From an uncultured Bacteroidales bacterium (GTDB taxonomy: Bacteria > Bacteroidota > Bacteroidia > Bacteroidales > UBA932): a DNA stretch of 53,768 bases. Positions 44,972-52,127 of this stretch are shown here, one piece after another (within the stretch, counting starts at the first letter, position 1; every line of letters begins with the position of its first letter). Below the pieces are notes generated by a model that did no database searches, was not told the origin of the DNA, and saw nothing but the letters and a program-made list of their open reading frames with translations. A program made the position numbers and the translations under genes. Where the stretch lies: positions 1 to 53,768 of the forward strand of contig URDD01000007.1 of assembly GCA_900546395.1 (NCBI GenBank), given 5' to 3'.

Positions 44972-47947
44972 TTAGAAATCTACATTGACTCCAAATGTCA
45001 CAGTCTTGACATTAGGATAAGTTCCCCAGTCTATACCCATACTGGTAGCACTTGTATATTGGCTCATTTCAGGGTCATAACCTGAATAATTCGTGAATGT
45101 AATCATATTGTCAAGAGTGATATAAGGCTGTATTCTTGCGATATTTGCCTTTTTCAGCTTAGGATGTACAATGTCATACGAAAGGGTGATATTCTTGATT
45201 TTCAAGTAAGAACCGTCTTCAACCCACCTTGTTGATGCACGAAGGTTGTCAAGTTCTCCTCCCTTAGGAATATCCGTTACCTGTCCCGGAACCCTCCATC
45301 TGCGCAGAACATCTGTTATCTGGTTGGCCCCGTTGTACATTCCGACCATTTCGATTCTGGATGCATTATAGATATCATTTCCTATTGAACTTGTAATAAG
45401 GAAACTGAGTGAAAGACCTTTCCAGCTGAGGGTATTGGTCATACCGAAGGTGAACAGTGGGTTTGCATCACCAATATATTGCTTGTCGCTGGCATTGATC
45501 TTACCGTCATCATTGATATCTTCATACTGCATCATACCTGTTTCAGGATCAACTCCAAGAGCCTTGTAACCCCAGAATTTTGAAAGAGGCTGGCCGGGAG
45601 TCATTCTCACGACATATTCACTCAAAGCCTCAGATGTCTTTGTATAGTAATAGACCTGCTGAAGATCAAGCTTTTCAAGCTTGTTTCTATTCATTGAAAT
45701 ATTGAAATCCGTAGTCCATCTGAATCCCTTCCGATCAAAGTTTACAGAAGAAATGGCAAACTCAAGACCCCAGTTGGACATCTCACCTTCATTTCTGTAT
45801 ATGCTAGGATAAGGTGCCGGAAGAGGGACACTCATAAGCAGATCCTTGGTATATTTATAATATCCGTCAAGAGTGAATGTCAGTTTGTTGTCCAGAACGG
45901 CAAAATCAATTCCGACATTTGTCTGTGTAGTTGTCTCCCAAGTCAGGTCTCTGTTTCCAATATTTGACTTGGAACCTACCGTAGGGACACTGTCCGCAAA
46001 TTCTGATTTTGTCCAGTCATAGTAGTTTGTATTATACTGCTGTACCCACGCATAGTCTGCAAGACCTGCCTGATTACCTGACTGCCCCCAGCCGGCGCGG
46101 ATTTTCAAGTCGCTGAGCCAGCTGACATCTTTAAGCCAGGACTCTCCGGAAAGACGCCATGCAGCAGAAACTGACGGGAAGAATCCCCACTTATGCCCCG
46201 GAGCAAGCTTTGAAGAACCGTCGGCACGTATGTTTGCAGTTATGTAATACCTGCTGTCAAAGTTGTATGAAACTCGTGCCAGATAAGACATTATGGCCCA
46301 TTTTGCATAGCCCTGGGACTGGCCGCGCAGACCTCCTTTATTACCTCCGTTGAGTCCGAAGATGGCGTTGTTCTGGTCAGGCGAGAAGTAATTTCTTGAA
46401 CCGCTCAGGTTTTCCCATCTTGAAGTTGTTGCTGATGTACCGGCCATTGCCTCGAAATTGTGCTTTCCTCCCCATGTATTGTTGTATGTAAGGATATTGT
46501 CATACACCATTCTCATATCGTCGCTTCGTGTAGATGATGCTTCACCGTGCTGGGTACGGCCATATGAAGTATGGATAGGGTCAAGGAAAGAATAGTCATG
46601 GACCCACCTGCGGTCCATTGTGACTGTTGACTTGAAGTTAAGGTTCTTGTGGAACTTGATTGTAGCATATCCTGTGAGAAGAAGCCTGTCTGTCTGGGTA
46701 TAGTTGTTCTCAGTTCTGGCAAGGTTTTCAGAAGGAGTAGTAAGGTTGGCTCCGTAGAATTCTGTCCAGTACCAGTCTGGATTGGTCTCGCTCCACGGCT
46801 TTGCATAAGTAGGAGTATTGATTACGGAAAGTACTACTCCTGCTCTGTTTGAACCTGCTCCTGAAATGATTCCGTTGCTCCTGTAAGAAGAGTAAGCGAC
46901 ATTGGCGCCTACCGAAATCCATTTGAACAAATCAGAATCGACGCTCGCCTTGACATTATATCTTCTGCTGTAGGCAACATCCAGAATACCTTTTTCATTG
47001 GTATAACCTCCACCTATATAATAACGGAGTTTGTCATTGCCGTTTGATACAGAAATCTGGTAGTTCTGGTTGATACCTGTCTGGTATGTCTCCTTGAACC
47101 AGTCGGTCTCATCCCTAAGTCCGTCAGGAAGGGTAGCGCCGCCGATTTCATCCATAAGTTCCTTGTACTGGGAAACATTCAGAACATCATAAGTCTTTGC
47201 GACATTTGCAAGTCCTACATATGCACTGAAATTGATCTGAGGTCCTTTGCTTACTTTTCCCTGCTTGGTAGTGATGAGGACAACTCCGTTGGCAGCACGC
47301 GATCCGTAAATAGCTGCAGACGATGCATCCTTGAGAATAGACATGCTCTCAATGTCATTAGGGGAAAGATACGCAATCGCATAGTTTCCCTCTCCTACAG
47401 GGACACCATCGACCACATAAAGAGGGTCATTGCTGGAAGCGATGGAAGAAGCTCCGCGGATTCTTACTGTCATGCCCCCACCGGGAAGTCCGCTGGTCTG
47501 CTGGACCTGCACACCGGCCACTTTTCCCTGAATGAAGCCTGATGCCTCAGACACAGGCCTGAGTTTCATATCTTCATTTGACACGATTGATACAGCTGTC
47601 GTCAGATCCTGCTTCTTTACGGAACCGTAACCGATGGCAACGACAGCATCAAGCGCTATGGCTGCCTCGTTTACCACGACATTGACGACACCTCTGCCAT
47701 TTACAGGCTCTGTAACAGTGTCATAACCTAAAGAGTTGAATTCAAGAGAAGCCGAAGGGCTTGAAACTGCAATGGAATATTCTCCATTTTCATCGGTGAT
47801 CACACCATTGCCCGTACCTTGTTCGAGCACTGCCATTCCTATAACAGGAAGGCCGTTCTGATCTGTCACCGTACCTTTAACTGAATGTTGTTGGGCAAAT
47901 GCTGCAATACTCAAAAACAGCATAAGCATAGTTAAACATTTCTTCAT
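44972..47947 (-). CDS. SusC/RagA family TonB-dependent outer-membrane transporter (PUL 2)
   Basis: This 991-residue protein has a signal peptide (to AFAQQ) and a carboxypeptidase-regulatory-like domain (VKGTVTDQNGLPVIGMAVLEQG). The TonB box and plug follow, with VVAIGYGSVKKQDLTTAV, GLPGGGMTVRIRGASSI and DPLYVVDGVPVGEGN. A barrel ends NVKTVTFGVNVDF. It is the first gene of the PUL 2 operon, 1 base upstream of the extended susD frame. It imports the oligosaccharides made by GH30. Length and domain order are normal. Confidence 0.96.
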   Translation of the reverse strand: MKKCLTMLMLFLSIAAFAQQHSVKGTVTDQNGLPVIGMAVLEQGTGNGVITDENGEYSIAVSSPSASLEFNSLGYDTVTEPVNGRGVVNVVVNEAAIALDAVVAIGYGSVKKQDLTTAVSIVSNEDMKLRPVSEASGFIQGKVAGVQVQQTSGLPGGGMTVRIRGASSIASSNDPLYVVDGVPVGEGNYAIAYLSPNDIESMSILKDASSAAIYGSRAANGVVLITTKQGKVSKGPQINFSAYVGLANVAKTYDVLNVSQYKELMDEIGGATLPDGLRDETDWFKETYQTGINQNYQISVSNGNDKLRYYIGGGYTNEKGILDVAYSRRYNVKASVDSDLFKWISVGANVAYSSYRSNGIISGAGSNRAGVVLSVINTPTYAKPWSETNPDWYWTEFYGANLTTPSENLARTENNYTQTDRLLLTGYATIKFHKNLNFKSTVTMDRRWVHDYSFLDPIHTSYGRTQHGEASSTRSDDMRMVYDNILTYNNTWGGKHNFEAMAGTSATTSRWENLSGSRNYFSPDQNNAIFGLNGGNKGGLRGQSQGYAKWAIMSYLARVSYNFDSRYYITANIRADGSSKLAPGHKWGFFPSVSAAWRLSGESWLKDVSWLSDLKIRAGWGQSGNQAGLADYAWVQQYNTNYYDWTKSEFADSVPTVGSKSNIGNRDLTWETTTQTNVGIDFAVLDNKLTFTLDGYYKYTKDLLMSVPLPAPYPSIYRNEGEMSNWGLEFAISSVNFDRKGFRWTTDFNISMNRNKLEKLDLQQVYYYTKTSEALSEYVVRMTPGQPLSKFWGYKALGVDPETGMMQYEDINDDGKINASDKQYIGDANPLFTFGMTNTLSWKGLSLSFLITSSIGNDIYNASRIEMVGMYNGANQITDVLRRWRVPGQVTDIPKGGELDNLRASTRWVEDGSYLKIKNITLSYDIVHPKLKKANIARIQPYITLDNMITFTNYSGYDPEMSQYTSATSMGIDWGTYPNVKTVTFGVNVDF

Positions 47948-47998
47948 ACAGATGATTAGATAATTAGTTAGCGTTACTTTTTACAAAATTACTCAAAG

Positions 47999-48025
47999 GG
48001 CTATACCGATATACACCATATAGCC
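47999..48025 (-). promoter_or_regulatory. Inverted repeat upstream of PUL 2 susC, candidate operator
   Basis: GGCTATA at 47999-48005 is repeated inverted as TATAGCC at 48019-48025, 13 bases apart. Just nearer the gene, CAAAATTA at 47984-47991 would read on the minus strand as a -7 box (TAnnTTTG), and the dyad covers where the missing -33 box should be, as expected for an activator-dependent promoter. The rest of the 428-base divergent gap to the ferredoxin gene is AT-rich and holds nothing else I can name. Confidence 0.4.
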
Positions 48026-48375
48026 ATAAAGTCAGCAATAAGTGGATTTATAAGAAAGTATAAAAATACAATATATTGATTATATGACACTTACAACACG
48101 CATCAACAATAAATAAAGTGGACTGTATATGTAGTTTGTGAGGGATTAATACTACAAATATATCCTGCCTGTAATAACATTATATGTCTTGCCCATACGG
48201 AATTTTTCCGATATGAACCCTAAAGAGAGTCTGATGCGCGCGTTTAATATTTAAAAGAAAAACGATTCTTTTAATAATAAAATCAAAGAAAATATTTGGA
48301 AAATAGAGGAAATTTGCATAAAATTGTTGTTGGTTTCAACTGGACCAATAATAATATGGCTAAACTTATAATATA

Positions 48376-48594
48376 ATGGCATTTAAAGGAATCATAGAAG
48401 TAGACACACAGAAATGCAAAGGATGCTCAGTGTGTGTAGTCAACTGTCCGACCAAAAGCATTCAGCTTTCGAAAATGGTCAACAGCAAGGGTTATCATTA
48501 TGCCGAAATGGTAGGAGAAGGCTGCATAGGTTGTTCTAACTGTGCTACCGTTTGTCCTGATTCGGTTATCACTGTTTACAGAGTTAAATTATAG
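48376..48594 (+). CDS. 2-oxoacid:ferredoxin oxidoreductase, 4Fe-4S ferredoxin-like subunit
   Basis: This 72-residue protein consists of two bacterial ferredoxin motifs, CKGCSVCVVNCP and CIGCSNCATVCP, each binding a 4Fe-4S cluster. It is the electron-carrying delta subunit of the four-gene enzyme encoded here (followed after 6 bases by the alpha subunit). It accepts electrons from the thiamine-diphosphate site and passes them to free ferredoxin. Confidence 0.92.
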   Translation: MAFKGIIEVDTQKCKGCSVCVVNCPTKSIQLSKMVNSKGYHYAEMVGEGCIGCSNCATVCPDSVITVYRVKL

Positions 48595-48600
48595 GAAGAT

Positions 48601-49680
48601 ATGGCAGAGAAGATTTTGATGAAAGGAAATGAAGCGATTGCCATATCGGCAATACGCAACGGTGTGGACGGGTATTTCGGATATCCTATCACCCCACAGT
48701 CTGAAGTGATGGAAACGCTCATGAAAGAAAAGCCATGGGAAACTACAGGAATGGTTGTCCTCCAGGCAGAGAGCGAAACTTCATCCATTAATATGGTCTA
48801 TGGCGGAGCAAGCTGCGGAAAGAAGGTAATGACATCATCCAGCAGTCCCGGAGTCAGCCTTATGTGCGAAGGTATCAGCTACATCGCAGGAGCTGAACTT
48901 CCATGTGTCATAGTTGACGTAATGAGAGGAGGTCCAGGACTTGGAACCATACAGCCGAGCCAGAGTGACTACAACCAGATAGTAAAAGGCGGCGGACACG
49001 GAGATTTCCATAACATTGTCCTGGCTCCGGCATCAGCACAGGATATGTACGACTTCGTCGATTGGGGATTTGAACTCGCGTTCAAGCACCGCAACCCTGT
49101 CGTAATACTTGCCGACGGTATCATCGGACAGATGATGGAAAAGGTCGAGATGCACGACATGAAGCCTCGCAGGACAGCTGAGGAAATAGCAAAAGCAGCG
49201 CCTTGGGCAACCGTTGGCAAACCTGCCGGCAGAGAAAGAAACATAATTACATCACTTTCGCTGGATGCAGATATTCAGGAGAAATTCAACCGAAAGTTGA
49301 AAAACAAATACGACATCATTGAGGAGACTGAAGTCAAATTCACCGAATACATGACAGAAGACGCAGAGTATCTGTTCGTAGCATTCGGCTGTTCATCAAG
49401 GATATGCGAAGCTGTCGTAGATGATCTAAGGGCTGAAGGCATCAAGGCTGGACTCCTCCGCCCTATAACCCTCTATCCTTTCCCTGTAAAGGAAATAGCA
49501 AGACTTTCCAAGCAGGTAAAGAGCATGATGAGTATAGAACTGAATCTCGGACAGATGGTCGATGACGTAAGACTGGCAGTCAACGGCGCATGCCCTGTAG
49601 GATTCTACGGAAGACAGGGTGGCAACATCTTCACTCCCGAAGAGATATCGGAAGCATTCAGAAAATTCAACAATTTATAG
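48601..49680 (+). CDS. vorB: 2-oxoacid:ferredoxin oxidoreductase alpha subunit, VorB-like
   Basis: This 359-residue subunit is typical of VorB/KorA. It opens with KILMKGNEAIAISAIRNGVDGYFGYPITPQSE, the pyrimidine-domain start with the YPITP motif, and continues with QAESETSSINMVYGGASCGKKVMTSSSSPGVSLM and MRGGPGLGTIQPSQSDYNQ. The C-terminal part (LFVAFGCSSRICEAVVDDLRAEG) is the transketolase C-terminal-like domain. The enzyme oxidatively decarboxylates branched-chain or other 2-oxoacids to acyl-CoA with ferredoxin as acceptor, and can run in reverse in anaerobes. VorB and 2-oxoglutarate KorA are hard to separate by eye, so substrate is uncertain. It lies 9 bases before the beta subunit. Confidence 0.9.
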   Translation: MAEKILMKGNEAIAISAIRNGVDGYFGYPITPQSEVMETLMKEKPWETTGMVVLQAESETSSINMVYGGASCGKKVMTSSSSPGVSLMCEGISYIAGAELPCVIVDVMRGGPGLGTIQPSQSDYNQIVKGGGHGDFHNIVLAPASAQDMYDFVDWGFELAFKHRNPVVILADGIIGQMMEKVEMHDMKPRRTAEEIAKAAPWATVGKPAGRERNIITSLSLDADIQEKFNRKLKNKYDIIEETEVKFTEYMTEDAEYLFVAFGCSSRICEAVVDDLRAEGIKAGLLRPITLYPFPVKEIARLSKQVKSMMSIELNLGQMVDDVRLAVNGACPVGFYGRQGGNIFTPEEISEAFRKFNNL

Positions 49681-49689
49681 GAAATCGAA

Positions 49690-50466
49690 ATGAGTATCAG
49701 CATAGAAGATATCAAGAAGCCGGAAAACATAGTATATAAAAGACCGGCTCTGCTCACAGACAACGTGATGCACTATTGCCCAGGCTGTTCACACGGAACC
49801 GTACACAAACTGGTAGCCGAAGTGATCGAGGAAATGGGTATTCAGGAACAGACAGTAGGTGTCTGCCCCGTAGGATGTTCCGTATTTGCATACAATTATA
49901 TTGACATAGACTGGCAGGAGGCTGCACACGGACGTGCACCTGCACTGGCAACAGCTACAAAAAGGCTTTGCCCTGACAAATATGTATTTACATATCAGGG
50001 AGACGGTGACCTTGCTTCTATAGGCACAGCGGAGATTATACACGCCTGTGCAAGAGGAGAAAATATCGTGGTAATATTCATTAATAACGGTATCTACGGT
50101 ATGACAGGAGGACAGATGGCCCCTACTACCCTTATCGGAATGAAGACCGCCACCACTCCATATGGACGTGATCCAAAGCTTAACGGCTTCCCTATGGTAA
50201 TAGCAGACATGATTTCCCATCTGGACGGAACCGCTTTTATCACAAGACAGTCAGTACATACCGCTCCGGCAGCAAAGAAGGCCAAAAATGCCATACGCAA
50301 GGCTTTCGAATATAGCCAGAAAGGTATAGGACTCTCATTCGTTGAAATTGTTGCGACCTGTAACTCAGGATGGAAACTATCTCCTGTAGATGCCAACAAA
50401 TGGATGGTCGAGCACATGTTCGAGAAATATCCTGTCGGAGATATAAAAGATGTTCTGGCAAAATAA
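49690..50466 (+). CDS. 2-oxoacid:ferredoxin oxidoreductase beta subunit (thiamine diphosphate binding)
   Basis: This 258-residue subunit binds thiamine diphosphate and magnesium. It has HYCPGCSHGTVHKL, the GDGDLASIGTAE metal-binding motif and INNGIYGMTGGQMAPTT, all diagnostic of VorA/KorB subunits. The HGRAPALATATKRL helix is the usual His-Gly segment. It works with the alpha, gamma and ferredoxin subunits encoded around it. A 169-base gap with a 39-bp direct repeat separates it from the gamma subunit gene, unlike the 6- and 9-base gaps before it. Confidence 0.93.
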   Translation: MSISIEDIKKPENIVYKRPALLTDNVMHYCPGCSHGTVHKLVAEVIEEMGIQEQTVGVCPVGCSVFAYNYIDIDWQEAAHGRAPALATATKRLCPDKYVFTYQGDGDLASIGTAEIIHACARGENIVVIFINNGIYGMTGGQMAPTTLIGMKTATTPYGRDPKLNGFPMVIADMISHLDGTAFITRQSVHTAPAAKKAKNAIRKAFEYSQKGIGLSFVEIVATCNSGWKLSPVDANKWMVEHMFEKYPVGDIKDVLAK

Positions 50467-50472
50467 TTTTGC

Positions 50473-50511
50473 TGACGTCTGACGAGATTATTACCAAAAA
50501 GAAACGAAAAA
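50473..50511 (+). repeat. 39-bp direct repeat, copy 1
   Basis: The 39 bases here are identical to 50596-50634, 123 bases away. The copy begins 6 bases after the beta-subunit stop. It is followed by an AT-rich stretch and a tiny 9-codon ATG-TGA frame at 50553-50582. I do not recognise the repeat. Confidence 0.85.
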
Positions 50512-50595
50512 ATTTGAAGTTTATTTTTTAGGAAGAATAAGGAAGACAAACGATGAGTGCCGCAGCATACATGAGTATGTGAGGACACGAAGATG

Positions 50596-50634
50596 TGACG
50601 TCTGACGAGATTATTACCAAAAAGAAACGAAAAA
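50596..50634 (+). repeat. 39-bp direct repeat, copy 2, forming the gamma-subunit leader
   Basis: This copy is identical to 50473-50511 and ends 1 base before the ATG of the gamma subunit at 50636, so it supplies the whole ribosome-binding region of that gene. It ends in GAAACGAAAAA; no Shine-Dalgarno sequence is present. Confidence 0.85.
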
Positions 50635-50635
50635 G

Positions 50636-51175
50636 ATGAAAGAAGAAATAATAATAGCAGGCTTCGGAGGACAAGGAGTACTTTCAATGGGAAAGATACT
50701 TGCTTACTCGGCCATTATGCAGGATATGGAAGTCACCTGGATGCCATCATACGGCCCTGAAATGAGAGGCGGAACAGCAAATGTCTGCGTTATCATCAGC
50801 GACAAGAAAATAGGCTCCCCTATCGTGACTAAATATGACACTGCAATCATATTGAACCAGCAGTCTTTGGACAAATTCGAACAGGCCGTAAAACCTGGAG
50901 GACTTCTGCTGTATGATCCAAGCGGCATCACTCACCATCCTACAAGGACAGATATAAAAATCTGCAAGATAGATGCAATTGAAGTCGCTGCAAAACTCGG
51001 CAACTCAAAAGTATATAATATGGCAGTTTTGGGAGCGTTCCTGAAAGTGAGGCCTCTTGTCAGCATGGAAAATGTGGAAAAAGGTCTTGCCAAATCCATA
51101 CCTGCAAGATACAGCGACCTTATTGCGCTCAACAAATCCGCAATTGAAGAAGGAATGAAATCAGTTGAAATGTAA
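50636..51175 (+). CDS. 2-oxoacid:ferredoxin oxidoreductase gamma subunit
   Basis: This 179-residue subunit of the VorC/KorC type opens IIIAGFGGQGVLSMGKILAYSA, the family signature, with WMPSYGPEMRGGTANVCVIIS and SKVYNMAVLGAFLK following. It forms the structural subunit that closes the active site around the thiamine cofactor. It is the last gene of the operon. The nearest downstream promoter, at 51222-51252, starts a new unit. Confidence 0.93.
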   Translation: MKEEIIIAGFGGQGVLSMGKILAYSAIMQDMEVTWMPSYGPEMRGGTANVCVIISDKKIGSPIVTKYDTAIILNQQSLDKFEQAVKPGGLLLYDPSGITHHPTRTDIKICKIDAIEVAAKLGNSKVYNMAVLGAFLKVRPLVSMENVEKGLAKSIPARYSDLIALNKSAIEEGMKSVEM

Positions 51176-51221
51176 TAATCTGCCTGCAAGATAAATTTCA
51201 AACAGATTATACAGATTCATT

Positions 51222-51252
51222 TTTGATTTATTACAAAAAAGTACTATCTTCG
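51222..51252 (+). promoter_or_regulatory. Bacteroides-type promoter of the coiled-coil/zapA unit
   Basis: TTTG at 51222-51225 and TATCTTCG at 51245-51252 (one mismatch to TAnnTTTG) stand 19 bases apart, the spacing seen also at 32738-32768. The start of the coiled-coil gene lies 28 bases beyond. Confidence 0.65.
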
Positions 51253-51280
51253 CATTGTGAGTTTCGAAAAACTGAATTGA

Positions 51281-51553
51281 ATGCTTGAAAATATCAGAAA
51301 GGATATCGAGCGGCTGGTTGCCGCCTATGAGGCGGAAAACAGAAGACGGACATCACTGGAAGAAGAAGTCAGACAATATAAGGAAAAGGAAGAAACTTAC
51401 AGGAAGCGGATCACAGAGTTAGAACAACAGATAGATAACTTGAAACTTAAGAATGTATTCCTTACAGCTTCAGGTGACAATATAGAGGCGAAAGAAAGAA
51501 TTGAAAAACTGATACGGGACATTGACAGATGTATAGCATTGATGGAAAAGTGA
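51281..51553 (+). CDS. Small coiled-coil protein upstream of zapA
   Basis: The 90-residue product is almost entirely charged heptad-repeat helix (IRKDIERLVAAYEAENRRRTSLEE, then RKRITELEQQIDNLKLKNVF). It has a short C-terminal helix LIRDIDRCIALMEK. It has no signal peptide or membrane segment. It resembles ZapB in size and coiled-coil character but I see no firm family motif. Its stop is 1 base from the zapA start, so the two are translated together and it may bridge the divisome with ZapA. Confidence 0.75.
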   Translation: MLENIRKDIERLVAAYEAENRRRTSLEEEVRQYKEKEETYRKRITELEQQIDNLKLKNVFLTASGDNIEAKERIEKLIRDIDRCIALMEK

Positions 51554-51554
51554 A

Positions 51555-51875
51555 ATGGAACGAATAATTACATTATCTGTACTTGGCAACACTTACCACT
51601 TCAATGTAAAATCACCTGACGATGAAGAGAATTTCAGAAAAGCCGCAAAATCTCTCGAATCAATGGCCAGGAAGATAAATGAAGACCGTCCTGGCACTAC
51701 CGATGCGGAGACAGGCAGGATGCTTGCCCTTAATAAGGGGATTGAAGCGGAAAAGCTAAAAAAAGAAATCAGAAGCCTGAATGAGAAAATAAACAGGCTC
51801 AATTCTGAAGCGGAAGGGCTACACAAAGAACTTGACAGTTATCTTGAAAATAATGTTTATAAAAATAGCCGTTAG
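51555..51875 (+). CDS. zapA: Cell division protein ZapA
   Basis: This 106-residue protein matches ZapA. The N-terminal globular head (ITLSVLGNTYHFNVKSPDDEENFRKAAKSLESMARKI) is followed by a long coiled coil (LKKEIRSLNEKINRLNSEAEGLHKEL). ZapA cross-links FtsZ protofilaments at the division site. It follows the coiled-coil gene by 1 base and precedes the 6S RNA candidate and rny, an order found in many bacteria where the 6S RNA gene lies next to zapA. Confidence 0.85.
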   Translation: MERIITLSVLGNTYHFNVKSPDDEENFRKAAKSLESMARKINEDRPGTTDAETGRMLALNKGIEAEKLKKEIRSLNEKINRLNSEAEGLHKELDSYLENNVYKNSR

Positions 51876-51893
51876 TTACTTATTTTGCTGAAA

Positions 51894-52046
51894 TCATCAA
51901 ATTACATTAAGTAACCGAGTTTACTCGAATGGCAATGACGGACCTATTTTACCCTTAGGGGGATTCCGCAAATGCGGGACGGAGGATGTCAGAACTAATT
52001 TTTCGGAGCTCAAATCTTATTTATTATAAGATTTCCTGAAAATTTT
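51894..52046 (+). ncRNA. ssrS: Candidate 6S RNA (Bacteroidales-1 type)
   Basis: The 252-base gap between zapA and rny has no protein frame but much base pairing. CCGA at 51915-51918 can close with TCGG at 52003-52006, TGAC at 51936-51939 with GTCA at 52008-like outer pairs nearer 51988-51991, and CCGCA at 51966-51970 folds on TGCGG at 51973-51977. A further hairpin pairs 52012-52019 with 52027-52034. A weak promoter, TTTA at 51856-51859 and TTATTTTG at 51880-51887 with a 20-base spacer, would start it near 51894. Location beside zapA is where 6S RNA, the RNA that sequesters RNA polymerase, lies in many bacteria. Ends are approximate. Confidence 0.55.
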
Positions 52047-52064
52047 AGCTAACGGCTTTTATCA

Positions 52065-52117
52065 AATTATTAATCTGACCGGTCAGCTTCCATGCTGATC
52101 GGTCAGATTTAATAATT
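52065..52117 (+). terminator. Long hairpin directly before rny
   Basis: The arms at 52065-52087 and 52094-52117 pair over 23 positions with one bulge and one G-U, around a 6-base loop. It ends 10 bases before the rny start. It may end the upstream RNA or fold in the rny leader and control that mRNA. The following sequence has only a weak T run. Confidence 0.6.
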
Positions 52118-52127
52118 AAACTATAAT

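Noticed and set aside
49690..50466. Pyruvate:ferredoxin oxidoreductase
   Set aside because: The separate alpha, beta, gamma and small ferredoxin subunits and the VorB-like alpha sequence fit the VOR/KOR group better than the single-chain enzyme usual in these bacteria.
50094..50687. 197-codon minus-strand frame across the beta- and gamma-subunit genes
   Set aside because: It is antisense to intact oxidoreductase genes and made of low-complexity Leu/Ser/Phe stretches, partly encoded by the two direct repeats.
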